In this document: positions 22,447-30,722 of the stretch, piece after piece | Position numbering within the stretch: position 1 is the stretch's first letter | Layout: each line of letters begins with the position of its first letter | From: a bacterium | GTDB lineage: Bacteria; Actinomycetota; Actinomycetes; Actinomycetales; Actinomycetaceae | Assembly: GCA_030544165.1 (NCBI GenBank) | Contig: JAUNRP010000001.1 | Coordinates: forward strand, 1 to 34,927 | DNA: 34,927 nucleotides | Direction: 5' to 3' | The notes under the pieces: generated by a model | The model's database searches: none | What the model was told of the DNA's origin: nothing | What the model saw: the letters and a program-made list of their open reading frames with translations, nothing else | Program-made: the position numbers and the translations under genes

Positions 22447-23711
22447 TGACCACGCTGCAGGAGGCACGCAGGCGGATCACCGCCGCCTGGCCCGCACGTG
22501 CCACCACTCGCGAGGCCGCCACCGAGGCGGGAGGCGGTCCGCGGTCCTACTTCCTGATCGGCGGCGCCACCATCCTGCTGCTCCTCATGGGCGTGGTGAT
22601 GGTGCTCTCCGCCACCACGATCACCTCCATCCGGGCGAATGACGGAAACCCGTTCGCGCAGTTCCTGCCGCAGGCGCGGTTCGTGCTGATCGGGCTCCCG
22701 CTCGCCTTCGTGGCCACCCGAATCCCGGTGCGGTGGTACCGCTGGCTGGCGTGGCCGGCCCTCATCCTCTCCTTCGGGCTCCAGTTGCTGATCTTCACCC
22801 CCCTCGCGCGCAACGAGGGCGGCAACACCAACTGGGTCCTCATCCCCGGACTGGGGCAGACCGTCCAGCCCTCGGAGTTCCTCAAGATCGGCCTCGCCCT
22901 GTGGCTGGGCCTCGTCCTGGCCACGCAGGGAGAACGGCTGCGGCACTTCAAGAACTTCGTCCTGCCCACCCTGGTGGCCGGAATCGGGCTGGCGCTGGTG
23001 CTCGGCGGGCACGATCTGGGAACCGCCATGGTGATCGTGGCGATGGTGGTGGGAGCGTTCTGGATCGCCGGGGTTCCCGGCTGGTTCTTCGGGGTGGGCG
23101 GACTCGTGGGGCTGGTGGCCGCCGCCGCATTGGTGGTGATCTCACCCTCCCGGGTGAACCGCATCCTGGACTTCGTGGGTGTGGGCGGAGCGGACCCCAC
23201 GGGGGCCGGCTACCAGTCGCTCCACGGCATGTACGGCCTCGGTACGGGTGGGCTCACGGGCGTGGGCCTGGGTGCCTCCCGGGAGAAGTGGGCCTACCTG
23301 CCGGCCGCCCACAACGACTTCATCTTCGCGATCCTCGGTGAGGAGCTCGGCCTGCTCGGCACCCTCCTCGTGCTCGGGCTCTTCGGCATCCTCGCCATCG
23401 GCATGCTGCGGCTCATCCGCCGCCACCCGGACCCGTTCGTCAAGATCACCACCGCCGCGATCATGTGCTGGATCATCGGCCAGGCACTCATCAACATCGG
23501 CGTGGTGGTGGGACTGCTGCCCGTGATCGGGGTGCCGCTCCCGCTCGTCTCTGCGGGTGGGTCCGCGATGATCTCCACGCTGGTGGCGCTCGGGATCGTG
23601 CTGGCCTTCGCGCGTGACGAACCCGGTGCCAGGGCGGGCACCGGCGCCACCATGGCCTCCGCCAGGCGGAGCCTCGCGGTGGTCGGATCGCGGATGAGGC
23701 GCCGTGGCTGA
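22443..23711 (+). CDS. ftsW: FtsW, septal peptidoglycan glycosyltransferase
   Basis: 422-residue SEDS-family membrane protein that polymerises lipid II at the septum with FtsI. About ten membrane helices. Typical blocks: NTNWVLIPGLGQTVQPSEF (split here as NTNWVLIPG and QPSEFLKIGL), GHDLGTAMVIVAM, YQSLHGMYGLGTGGLTG, the catalytic-loop region LPAAHNDFIFAILGEELG and the late GVPLPLVSAGGSAMI. Its position between murD and murG argues for FtsW over RodA. The C-terminal cytoplasmic tail is basic. The gene overlaps murD by 4 bp and murG by 8 bp. Confidence 0.95.
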   Translation: MMTTLQEARRRITAAWPARATTREAATEAGGGPRSYFLIGGATILLLLMGVVMVLSATTITSIRANDGNPFAQFLPQARFVLIGLPLAFVATRIPVRWYRWLAWPALILSFGLQLLIFTPLARNEGGNTNWVLIPGLGQTVQPSEFLKIGLALWLGLVLATQGERLRHFKNFVLPTLVAGIGLALVLGGHDLGTAMVIVAMVVGAFWIAGVPGWFFGVGGLVGLVAAAALVVISPSRVNRILDFVGVGGADPTGAGYQSLHGMYGLGTGGLTGVGLGASREKWAYLPAAHNDFIFAILGEELGLLGTLLVLGLFGILAIGMLRLIRRHPDPFVKITTAAIMCWIIGQALINIGVVVGLLPVIGVPLPLVSAGGSAMISTLVALGIVLAFARDEPGARAGTGATMASARRSLAVVGSRMRRRG

Positions 23712-24828
23712 GCCCTCGTTCCTCCTGGCCGGCGGGGGATCCGCGGGCCACGTGAACCCCCTGCTCGCCACCGCAGCGGAACTCCGCACCCGGTTCCCGA
23801 ACGCCCGCATCGAGGTGATGGGGACGGCCTCGGGCCTGGAGGCGGACCTCGTCCCGGCGGCGGGCTTCAAGCTCCACACCATTCCCCGCGTCCGCATCCC
23901 GCGCAGACCGAGCCCTGAGCTGCTGAGCCTGCCGGGCCGCATCCGTGCGGCGCTGACGACCGCCCGGGGGATCATCGATGCGCTCGAACCCTCGGTGGTG
24001 GTGGGCTACGGAGGAGACCTGTCCTTCCCCGCGTACCGCGCCGCCTTCGCGGCGGGCGTTCCCGTGGTGGCGCACGAGCAGAACGCCCGGCCCGGGCTGT
24101 CCAACCGATACGCCGCCCGCCGGGCCGAGGTGGTGGCCGTGACCTTCGCGTCCACCCCCCTTCAGGCCGGGAGGGGCACGCGGGTGGTGACGGGGCTCCC
24201 GCTCCGGCCCGCCGTGGCCTCACTCGTGGCGCACCGCGCGGCGGGGGAGGGCGAGGGGTTGCGCGCGAGTGCGGCCGCGGCCCTCGGGCTCGATCCCGGC
24301 CTGCCCACGATCCTCGTGACCGGGGGCTCGCTCGGCGCCGTCTCCGTCAACACGGCCGCCGCCGGGGCGGCCCGCGAACTCGCCACGGGCGCGCAGGTGC
24401 TCCACCTGACGGGGAGGGGCAAGGCGGAGGCCGTGCACCAGGCCGTGGCCGCCGCCGGGAACCCCGATGGATACCACGTGCGCGAGTACCTCCCCGAGAT
24501 GGAGCTCGCCTACGCCCTCGCAGACCTCACGCTCACCCGCGCGGGCGCGGGAATGGTCTCGGAGCTCTCCGCACTCGGCATCCCCGCCGTCTACGTCCCC
24601 CTCCCGATCGGGAACGGGGAGCAGCGCCTCAATGCCTCGGACGTGGTGGCGGCCGGGGGAGGGCTCATGGTGGAGGATGCGGACCTCAGCCCGGAGTGGA
24701 TCCGCCAGCACGTGGTGCCGCTCGCACGGAACACCGAGGAGCTCGCCCGCATGGGAGCCCTGGCTGCGCAGTCCGCGCCCTCGGACGGGGCTGCCCGGCT
24801 GGCTGACGAGATCGAGGCCCTGACATGA
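23704..24828 (+). CDS. murG: MurG, lipid II-forming GlcNAc transferase
   Basis: 374-residue GT28 transferase that adds GlcNAc to lipid I at the inner face of the membrane. Motifs: GGGSAGHVNPL (10-20), VVGYGGDLSFPAYRAA, VPVVAHEQNARPGLSNR, VTGGSLGAVSVN, and the nucleotide-binding TRAGAGMVSELSALGIPAVYVPLP, seen here as TRAGAGMVSEL and IPAVYVPLPIG. The GTG start is inside the end of ftsW (8-bp overlap) and gives the usual short N-terminus before the G loop. The stop overlaps murC by ATGA. Confidence 0.96.
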   Translation: MAEPSFLLAGGGSAGHVNPLLATAAELRTRFPNARIEVMGTASGLEADLVPAAGFKLHTIPRVRIPRRPSPELLSLPGRIRAALTTARGIIDALEPSVVVGYGGDLSFPAYRAAFAAGVPVVAHEQNARPGLSNRYAARRAEVVAVTFASTPLQAGRGTRVVTGLPLRPAVASLVAHRAAGEGEGLRASAAAALGLDPGLPTILVTGGSLGAVSVNTAAAGAARELATGAQVLHLTGRGKAEAVHQAVAAAGNPDGYHVREYLPEMELAYALADLTLTRAGAGMVSELSALGIPAVYVPLPIGNGEQRLNASDVVAAGGGLMVEDADLSPEWIRQHVVPLARNTEELARMGALAAQSAPSDGAARLADEIEALT

Positions 24829-26135
24829 GCTACTACCTGATCGGGATCGGTGGCGCCGGAATGAGCGTGGTGGCCGAGCTCCTCCACGCCGAGGGCCACC
24901 GCGTGGCGGGCTCGGACGCCAAGGACTCCGCCGTCATGCGCAGGCTCGTGGCCGCCGGCATCGGCGCCCAGATCGGTCACGATCCGGGGCGGCTCGAACC
25001 CGGGATGACCGTGGTGATCTCCAGCGCGATCCAGCCGGAGAACCCCGAGCTCGCGCGCGCACGGGAACTGGGCCTCCCCGTCATCCACCGCTCCCAGGCC
25101 CTCGCGCTGGCCGCGGGGGAGCGGGACTTCGTGGCGGTGGCGGGCGCCCATGGCAAGACCACGACCTCGGCCATGCTGGCCGTGGCCCTGCACCACGCGG
25201 GAGCCGACCCCTCCTTCGCGGTGGGGGGCACCGTGGTGGGCTACGGAAGTGGCGCCCACCTCGGTTCGGGCTCCGTCCTCGTGGCCGAGGCGGACGAGTC
25301 TGACCGCTCCTTCCTCAACTACCGCCCCCGCGTGGCGATCGTGACGAACGTGGAGCCGGACCACCTCGACTTCTACCGCACCGAGGAGGAGTTCTACGCC
25401 GCCTTCGTGGAGTTCGCCCAGAAGATCGTGCCCGGGGGCCTCCTGGTGGCCTGCGCCGATGATCCGGGGGCCGCCTCCATCATGAAGGCGGCCACCGAGA
25501 GCGGGGTCCGGACGGCGGGATACGGCCACTCCAGCCCCGAGGTCACCGTGGAGGACGACGCCTTCGTGGTGCGCGGCGAGCGCTTCCCCGTGCGCCTGCG
25601 GGTCCGCGGATCGCACAACATGCTGAACGCCGCGGCAGCGCTCACCGCCGGGGTGGAGCTCGGCGTGGACCCCGCCACCATGGTGGAGGGCCTCGAGATG
25701 TTCACCGGCACCGGCCGCCGATTCGAGGCGCACGGCACCCGCCGCGGCGTGCACGTGGTGGACGACTATGCGCACCACCCCACCGAGGTCGCCGCGACCC
25801 TGCGGTCCGCACGGGAACTCGCCGAGGGCCGCGTGCTCGTCCTCTTCCAGCCCCACCTCTACTCCCGCACCCTCCAGTTCGCCACCCGGTTCGCCGAGGC
25901 CCTGGACGCGGCCGACCACGTGGTGGTCACCGGGATCTACGGCGCCCGGGAGGAGCCGCTTCCCGGCGTCACCTCCGAACTGATCACCAGCCGGATGGCG
26001 CGCGGAACCCACGTGCCGGACCGCCTCGCCGCCGCGGCCGAACTCGCCTCCGCCGCCCGCCCGGGCGACCTCGTGCTCACCATGGGCGCCGGAGACGTGA
26101 CCGAACTCGCGGACGTGATCCTGGAGCAGTTGTGA
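24825..26135 (+). CDS. murC: UDP-N-acetylmuramate--L-alanine ligase MurC
   Basis: 436-residue Mur ligase that adds the first L-alanine to UDP-MurNAc. GIGGAGMSVVAELL (7-20) is the MurC N-terminal loop, followed by SSAIQPENPE, the P-loop GAHGKTT (107-113), EADESDRSFL, VTNVEPDHLDFY and DDYAHHPTEV, the last being a MurC hallmark. Length is slightly short for the family but all three domains are present. No MurC-Ddl fusion. It overlaps murG and ftsQ by 4 bp each. Confidence 0.96.
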   Translation: MSYYLIGIGGAGMSVVAELLHAEGHRVAGSDAKDSAVMRRLVAAGIGAQIGHDPGRLEPGMTVVISSAIQPENPELARARELGLPVIHRSQALALAAGERDFVAVAGAHGKTTTSAMLAVALHHAGADPSFAVGGTVVGYGSGAHLGSGSVLVAEADESDRSFLNYRPRVAIVTNVEPDHLDFYRTEEEFYAAFVEFAQKIVPGGLLVACADDPGAASIMKAATESGVRTAGYGHSSPEVTVEDDAFVVRGERFPVRLRVRGSHNMLNAAAALTAGVELGVDPATMVEGLEMFTGTGRRFEAHGTRRGVHVVDDYAHHPTEVAATLRSARELAEGRVLVLFQPHLYSRTLQFATRFAEALDAADHVVVTGIYGAREEPLPGVTSELITSRMARGTHVPDRLAAAAELASAARPGDLVLTMGAGDVTELADVILEQL

Positions 26136-27022
26136 GGCGCCCCGCCGATCCCGCCGCGCGGGTCACGCCCCCCTCCGCGCCCACCCCGGCGCGCACCGCC
26201 CGTAAGCCCGCACGGCCGCGGGTTGCGCCGTCGTCGTCCACGCCCGTGGTTCACGACGACGACGACGCCCCCGCCGCCGTTCCCCCACCCTCGCCCGTTG
26301 CCCCCATCAACGAGCGCATCCGGGAGCGCGAGAGGGCCGCGCGGCGTACGTTCTGGCGGCGCGCGGCCATCTGGGCGGGGGTGGTCCTGGCGGTAGCCGG
26401 AGTCGTCTACGCCCTGTTCTTCTCCCCCCTGTTCGCGCTGGCAGCGGACGAGATCGAGGTGGGCGCCGAGCCGGGGAGGGTGGATGCGGACGCGGCCCGC
26501 CAGCTCGCGGGGGAGTGGGTGGGCACCCCGCTGCCGCGCCTGGACGCCGGGGGGTTGCGCGAGGAGATCCGGCAGATCCCCACGGTCCAGGAGGCCACGG
26601 TGCACCGCGTGTGGCCGCAGGGACTTGCCATCCACCTGACCCCGCGAACGCCGGTGGCCGCTGTCCCCGTGGAGGGCGGCATGCAGCTCTTCGACGCCGA
26701 GGGCGTGGACCTGGGCATGGTGCCGGAGCTCCCCGCTGGTGTCCCTGTGGCCGAGGTTCCCCTCGGGGAGGAGACCGCCGCCCTGCTGGCGGACATCGCG
26801 GCCGTGATGGGGAGGATCCCCCCGGAGCTGATGCAGGAGATCGCCACGGTGAGGGCGGAATCGCAGGACGCCATCGAGTTCGGACTGCACTCGGGCGCGG
26901 TGGTGCGCTGGGGCGGGAACACGGAGAACGAGCTCAAGGCGGCGGTGCTGGCCACCCTCCTCAGCGAGGTGGAGGCAGCGCTCTACGACGTCTCCTCGCC
27001 GCGCTCACCCATCACGGCCTGA
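26132..27022 (+). CDS. ftsQ: FtsQ/DivIB-like divisome protein
   Basis: 296-residue bitopic protein: a long Pro/Ala-rich and basic cytoplasmic part (1-75) with an unusual run HDDDDAP at about 41-47, one membrane helix (about 78-97), then a POTRA domain (about 105-170) and a beta domain with IPTVQEATVHRVWPQGLAIHL and RTPVAAVP. FtsQ links FtsL/FtsB to the divisome. The GTG start overlaps murC by GTGA. It ends the tightly overlapped block; 159 bases separate it from ftsZ. Confidence 0.9.
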   Translation: MRRPADPAARVTPPSAPTPARTARKPARPRVAPSSSTPVVHDDDDAPAAVPPPSPVAPINERIRERERAARRTFWRRAAIWAGVVLAVAGVVYALFFSPLFALAADEIEVGAEPGRVDADAARQLAGEWVGTPLPRLDAGGLREEIRQIPTVQEATVHRVWPQGLAIHLTPRTPVAAVPVEGGMQLFDAEGVDLGMVPELPAGVPVAEVPLGEETAALLADIAAVMGRIPPELMQEIATVRAESQDAIEFGLHSGAVVRWGGNTENELKAAVLATLLSEVEAALYDVSSPRSPITA

Positions 27023-27073
27023 CCCCCGCGCGAGAGCGCCAGAAGAATCGCGCAACACGCCCGCGCCGGTGAT

Positions 27074-27103
27074 TGAAGGTGCATCTGGCGATGCGTACCT
27101 TCA
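27074..27103 (+). other. Hairpin in the ftsQ-ftsZ gap
   Basis: TGAAGGTGCATC (27074-27085), loop TGGC, then GATGC (27090-27094), a 2-base GT bulge, and ACCTTCA (27097-27103): a 12-bp stem with one bulge. There is no T tract. It lies about 80 bases upstream of the ftsZ start and before a possible -10 (CATAAG in GACATAAGTC, about 27119-27124). It may be a transcript processing site, attenuator or protein operator. Confidence 0.5.
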
Positions 27104-27132
27104 CCGCGACAAGAAATGACATAAGTCTGAAC

Positions 27133-27159
27133 CTCCACTTCAGGTTGAAGGTTGAGGCT
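27133..27159 (+). repeat. Short repeats upstream of ftsZ
   Basis: AACCTCCACTTCAGGTTG is followed by a second GAAGGTTGAGG, giving tandem AGGTTGA copies and an AACCT/AGGTT inverted repeat. Similar AACCT/GGTT-rich symmetry is, to my knowledge, common before actinobacterial ftsZ genes; it probably forms part of the ftsZ control region. Edges are approximate. Confidence 0.35.
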
Positions 27160-27181
27160 CGACGAACGAGAGGGAACTCCC

Positions 27182-28351
27182 GTGGCAGCTCCGCAGAACT
27201 ACTTGGCCGTCATCAAGGTGGTCGGCATCGGCGGAGGCGGCGTCAACGCCGTCAACCGCATGATCGAGGTGGGCCTCAAGGGCGTCGAGTTCATCGCGGT
27301 GAACACGGACGCGCAGGCACTGCTCATGTCCGATGCGGACGTGAAGCTCGATGTTGGACGTGACCTCACCCGGGGGCTGGGGGCCGGCGCCGATCCCGAG
27401 GTGGGGAAGAAGGCCGCCGAGGACCACGCCGAGGAGATCGAGGAGGTCCTCCGGGGCGCGGACATGGTGTTCGTGACCGCGGGCGAGGGCGGCGGCACCG
27501 GAACGGGTGGTGCGCCCGTCGTGGCACGGATCGCGCGGGAACTGGGGGCCCTCACCATCGGTGTGGTGACCCGTCCCTTCACCTTCGAGGGCCGCCGGCG
27601 CTCCACCCAGGCGGAGAACGGGATCTCCGCGCTGCGCGATGAGGTGGACACCCTGATCGTGATCCCGAACGATCGCCTCCTCTCGATCTCGGACCGCAAC
27701 ATCTCGGTGCTGGACGCCTTCCGCTCCGCCGACCAGGTCCTGCTCTCCGGTGTCCAGGGCATCACGGACCTGATCACCACCCCGGGCCTCATCAACCTCG
27801 ACTTCGCGGATGTGAAGTCCGTGATGAAGGACGCCGGGAGCGCACTCATGGGGATCGGTTCGGCCCGCGGGGAGGGCCGCAGCGTGGAGGCGGCCGAGCT
27901 GGCCATCTCCTCACCCCTCCTCGAGGCCTCGATCGACGGCGCCCACGGTGTGCTGCTCTCGATCCAGGGCGGCAGCGACCTCGGACTGTTCGAGATCCAC
28001 GAGGCCGCCCGCCTCGTCCAGGAGGCCGCGCACCCGGAGGCCAACATCATCTTCGGTGCCGTGATCGACGACGCGCTCGGCGACGAGGTCCGCGTCACCG
28101 TGATCGCCGCCGGTTTCGATCCCCAGGAGCAGCGGCAGGCGGCGCCCCGGCCCGCCATCGGCACGATGGACATCCCCGCCCAGCAGCCCGAGCCCGCGGC
28201 GCCCGCCCCCTCACCCGCGGAGCCGAGCCCGGCCAGCCCGCCGTCCCCGGCAGAGCCCGCCCGCCAGGAGACCTTCGAGATTCCCCGGGTGTTCGATGAG
28301 CGCCCCCGCGGCCGCGCGGACGAGGTGGACATCCCCGATTTCCTGAAGTAG
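27182..28351 (+). CDS. ftsZ: Cell division protein FtsZ
   Basis: 389-residue tubulin-like GTPase that forms the Z ring. N-terminus VAAPQNYLAVIKVVGIGGGG is the usual actinobacterial form; the tubulin signature GGGTGTG is at 103-109; NTDAQAL, RPFTFEGRRR and DLITTPGLINLDF follow. A Pro/Ala/Glu-rich linker (about 325-370) leads to the conserved tip VDIPDFLK, the docking peptide for SepF and FtsW. The GTG 27182 has GAGAGGGA upstream and is preferred to longer in-frame readings. The 159-base gap before it suggests its own promoter(s) besides read-through from the wall genes. Confidence 0.97.
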   Translation: MAAPQNYLAVIKVVGIGGGGVNAVNRMIEVGLKGVEFIAVNTDAQALLMSDADVKLDVGRDLTRGLGAGADPEVGKKAAEDHAEEIEEVLRGADMVFVTAGEGGGTGTGGAPVVARIARELGALTIGVVTRPFTFEGRRRSTQAENGISALRDEVDTLIVIPNDRLLSISDRNISVLDAFRSADQVLLSGVQGITDLITTPGLINLDFADVKSVMKDAGSALMGIGSARGEGRSVEAAELAISSPLLEASIDGAHGVLLSIQGGSDLGLFEIHEAARLVQEAAHPEANIIFGAVIDDALGDEVRVTVIAAGFDPQEQRQAAPRPAIGTMDIPAQQPEPAAPAPSPAEPSPASPPSPAEPARQETFEIPRVFDERPRGRADEVDIPDFLK

Positions 28352-28358
28352 CAGCCCC

Positions 28359-29126
28359 GTGCTGGTCCTCCCACTCTCCCCCGGAGCGCGTGCGGTCTTC
28401 ACCACGCGTTCCGGGGGAGTATCCATTGCGCCCTACGGTGATACCGACGGCGGAGGCGGGCTGAACCTCGGGGGCCACGTGGGTGATACGGCCGCCGCCG
28501 TGGAAGAGAACCGCCGCCGGCTCTCCTCCACCCTCTCGGCCACCCTGAAGTGGATGGACCAGGTCCACGGAGATGAGGTGCGCGTCCTCGAAGCCCCGAG
28601 CGGGCACAGTTCGGTGGGCGTGGTGGATGGGCTGGTGCTCGGCCCGCGAATGCCCGCCCACGCGCCGGGCGTCCTGGTGGCCGACTGCGTGCCGGTGCTG
28701 CTGGCCTCGGAGTCGGGGACGTACCGCGGCGCGGTCCACGTGGGGCGGGCGGGCCTCTTCCGGGGAATCCTGCCCCGCGCCGTCGAGACGGTTGCGGGCC
28801 TCTCTGGTGAGCCGGTCCACGTGGTGACCGGGCCGCACATCTGCGGAGCGTGCTACGAGGTCTCCGAGGAGCTCGCGAGCCAGGCGGAGCCGCTCGGAGC
28901 GGGCGCCGCCACTCGCTGGGGGACGCCCTCGATCAACCTGCTCGCGGGGATCAGGCGGCAACTCGCAGGAGTCTTTCTCCTCGAGGCGGGAGTGTGCACG
29001 CTGGAGGACGATCGGTTCTTCTCCTACCGCCGGGACGGCGTGACGGGCCGGTGCGCAGGAATCACGCTCGGGGGCGCATCGGACACGCCGATGGACCTCC
29101 CCGGGGCGCAAAGTTCGCGCCGATAG
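28359..29126 (+). CDS. pgeF: PgeF/YfiH laccase-domain protein (peptidoglycan editing factor)
   Basis: 255-residue laccase-domain protein. In E. coli the homologue removes misincorporated L-Ser from UDP-MurNAc, and other members act on purine nucleosides. The three metal ligands are placed as in the family: His70 in DQVHGDEV, Cys110 in VADCVPVLL and His127 in AVHVGRAGL. The HVGRAG sequence replaces the more usual HAGWRG, so a conserved Trp is missing. The GTG start lies seven bases after ftsZ. Its place between ftsZ and sepF is standard for actinobacteria, but the usual YggS-like PLP protein gene after it is absent. Confidence 0.9.
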   Translation: MLVLPLSPGARAVFTTRSGGVSIAPYGDTDGGGGLNLGGHVGDTAAAVEENRRRLSSTLSATLKWMDQVHGDEVRVLEAPSGHSSVGVVDGLVLGPRMPAHAPGVLVADCVPVLLASESGTYRGAVHVGRAGLFRGILPRAVETVAGLSGEPVHVVTGPHICGACYEVSEELASQAEPLGAGAATRWGTPSINLLAGIRRQLAGVFLLEAGVCTLEDDRFFSYRRDGVTGRCAGITLGGASDTPMDLPGAQSSRR

Positions 29127-29159
29127 CCTTCGAGGCAATACCGAACTGAGGAGCGGACC

Positions 29160-29600
29160 ATGGCGGGAGCCTTGCGGAAGACGATGCAGTACCTCGGGTT
29201 CGCCGGGCAGAACCCGGAGGACGAGGACTACACCCACGAGTACGACGGGGGTTATGACGTGGAAGAGATTGCACCCTCCCGGGTCCTGACGGCCGTGCCG
29301 CGCACCTCGGAGCCCGAGCTCTCGCGCATCGTGACCGTGCACCCCGCCACCTACAACGAGGCCCGTGAGATCGGAGAGGCGTTCCGGGACGGAATCCCCG
29401 TGATCCTCAACCTCACCGGCATGAGCGAGCCGGATGCCAAGCGCATGGTGGACTTCGCCGCCGGCCTCGTGTTCGGGCTCCGCGGCGGGATCGAGCGGGT
29501 GACCAACCGGGTCTTCCTGCTCTCTCCCGAGTCCGTCCACGTGGAGAGCGAGGCCGCCCGCGAGGACGAGGGTCCGGGGCGTTTCTTCAACCAGGCCTGA
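29160..29600 (+). CDS. sepF: SepF, FtsZ membrane anchor
   Basis: 146-residue SepF. An N-terminal amphipathic helix (MAGALRKTMQYLGF, 1-14) binds the membrane; an acidic linker (about 18-40) leads to the globular dimer domain (about 55-135) with TVHPATYNEAREIGEAFR, PVILNLTGM, and DFAAGLVFGLRGGIERVTNRVFLLSP, recognisable by DFAAGL and RVFLLSP. SepF is the main Z-ring anchor in actinobacteria, which lack FtsA, and binds the FtsZ tip seen in this window. GAGGAG lies six bases before the ATG. I see a possible TAGCCT -10 at 29124-29129 without a good -35. Confidence 0.95.
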   Translation: MAGALRKTMQYLGFAGQNPEDEDYTHEYDGGYDVEEIAPSRVLTAVPRTSEPELSRIVTVHPATYNEAREIGEAFRDGIPVILNLTGMSEPDAKRMVDFAAGLVFGLRGGIERVTNRVFLLSPESVHVESEAAREDEGPGRFFNQA

Positions 29601-29606
29601 CCCACC

Positions 29607-29612
29607 TAGGCT
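29607..29612 (+). promoter_or_regulatory. Possible leaderless promoter of yggT (-10)
   Basis: TAGGCT is followed by seven bases and the ATG at 29620. There is no Shine-Dalgarno sequence, so a leaderless transcript is possible. The -35 is not convincing. Confidence 0.3.
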
Positions 29613-29619
29613 GGGCTGA

Positions 29620-29919
29620 ATGAGCCTCCTCCTTCAGGTCCTGGCGTTCCTCCTCACCGTCTACCTCGTGGCGCTGCTCGGGCGCATCGTCTTCGAGTGG
29701 ATCCAGGTCTTCGCCCGCTCGTGGCGTCCTGCCGGGATGGTGCTGGTGGTGGCCAACATCGTCTACGGATTCACGGATCCTCCCCTGAACTTCCTGCGCC
29801 GCTGGATCAAACCGCTCCGGATCGGAGAGATCAGCCTCGATCTGGCGTTCCTCGTGATCTTCCTGGTGGTGTGGTTCGGTCAGGCACTTTTGCTCAACGC
29901 GGCATGGGCGCTCAGGTGA
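29620..29919 (+). CDS. yggT: YggT-family membrane protein
   Basis: 99-residue protein with two hydrophobic regions (about 3-22 and 72-96) around a central loop holding TDPPLNFLRRWIKPLRIGEISLDLAF, the YggT signature (shown as TDPPLNFLRR and KPLRIG). The family is linked with division or envelope genes in Gram-positive bacteria and chloroplasts, where it influences nucleoid or division placement, but no molecular role is settled. It sits between sepF and divIVA, its normal position, with 19 bases after sepF. Confidence 0.88.
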   Translation: MSLLLQVLAFLLTVYLVALLGRIVFEWIQVFARSWRPAGMVLVVANIVYGFTDPPLNFLRRWIKPLRIGEISLDLAFLVIFLVVWFGQALLLNAAWALR

Positions 29920-29998
29920 GCCGCCAGTTTTCAGGTATCGTGAACCCAGCGTGAGCACCCCCTTTGCGCTCACACCCGAGAAAGAACGAGGAGAACAC

Positions 29999-30655
29999 AT
30001 GGCGCTGCTGAGTGCAGACGACGTCCTCAACAAGAGGTTCCAGCCAACCAAGTTCCGTGAGGGCTACGACCAGGACGAGGTCGATGACTTCCTGGACGAG
30101 GTGGTCAACACCCTGCGCGCCGTGTACGCAGAGAACGAGGAGTTGAAGGCCAAGGTCGAGGCCGCAGAGGAGCGCGTCTCCGAGCTCTCCCGCGCAGGTT
30201 CGGCGGCGTCCGCCCCCTCGGCCGAGGGTGAGCCGCAGGCCGCACCGGAGCCCGAGACCGCACTGGAGCCGGAGCCCGAGGCCGCTCCCGAGCCCGAGGT
30301 CTCCCAGTTCGCCGCCGCGCCCCAGCAGGCGCCGGCCGCCCAGGGTGGTGCCGAGTCCGCGGCGGGCATGCTCGCCCTCGCGCAGCGCCTCCACGATGAG
30401 TACGTGGCCAACGGCCGCGAGGAGGCCGACCGCCTCGTGGCGGACGCCCGCACCAGCGGCGAGACGATCGTGCGTGAGGCGGAGGCAACCCGCGAGCAGA
30501 CGCTGAACCAGCTCGAGCAGGAGCGCAGCGCCCTCGAGCACAAGATCGATGAGCTCCGCGTGTTCGAGCGCGAGTACCGTGGCCGCCTCAAGAGCTACCT
30601 CGAGGGGCTGCTCGCGGACGTGGACCAGCGCGGCAACATCAGCGGCGACGCCTGA
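29999..30655 (+). CDS. divIVA: DivIVA/Wag31 polar growth and division protein
   Basis: 218-residue coiled-coil scaffold that marks negative membrane curvature and directs polar growth in actinobacteria. N-terminal membrane-binding domain MALLSADDVLNKRFQPTKFREGYDQDEVDDFL (recognisable from LSADDVLNKRF and GYDQDEVDDFLDEV, 4-36) with a first coiled coil to about 65, a Pro/Glu/Ala linker (about 66-118, with repeated PEPE), and a long second coiled coil (about 120-205). The ATG 29999 has GAGGAG five bases upstream. A TATCGT at 29936-29941 may be its -10. A large hairpin follows the stop. Confidence 0.95.
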   Translation: MALLSADDVLNKRFQPTKFREGYDQDEVDDFLDEVVNTLRAVYAENEELKAKVEAAEERVSELSRAGSAASAPSAEGEPQAAPEPETALEPEPEAAPEPEVSQFAAAPQQAPAAQGGAESAAGMLALAQRLHDEYVANGREEADRLVADARTSGETIVREAEATREQTLNQLEQERSALEHKIDELRVFEREYRGRLKSYLEGLLADVDQRGNISGDA

Positions 30656-30664
30656 GTAGTGACC

Positions 30665-30705
30665 ATGTGGGCGGCGGTACTCGCGACGGGTACCGCCGCC
30701 CACAT
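30665..30705 (+). terminator. Large perfect hairpin after divIVA
   Basis: Perfect 16-bp inverted repeat ATGTGGGCGGCGGTAC (30665-30680) / GTACCGCCGCCCACAT (30690-30705) with a 9-base loop. It follows the divIVA stop by 9 bases and precedes lspA by 17. No T tract follows, so it is an actinobacterial-type hairpin terminator or a processing/attenuation element. Confidence 0.7.
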
Positions 30706-30722
30706 CTCGTGAGCGAGGATTG

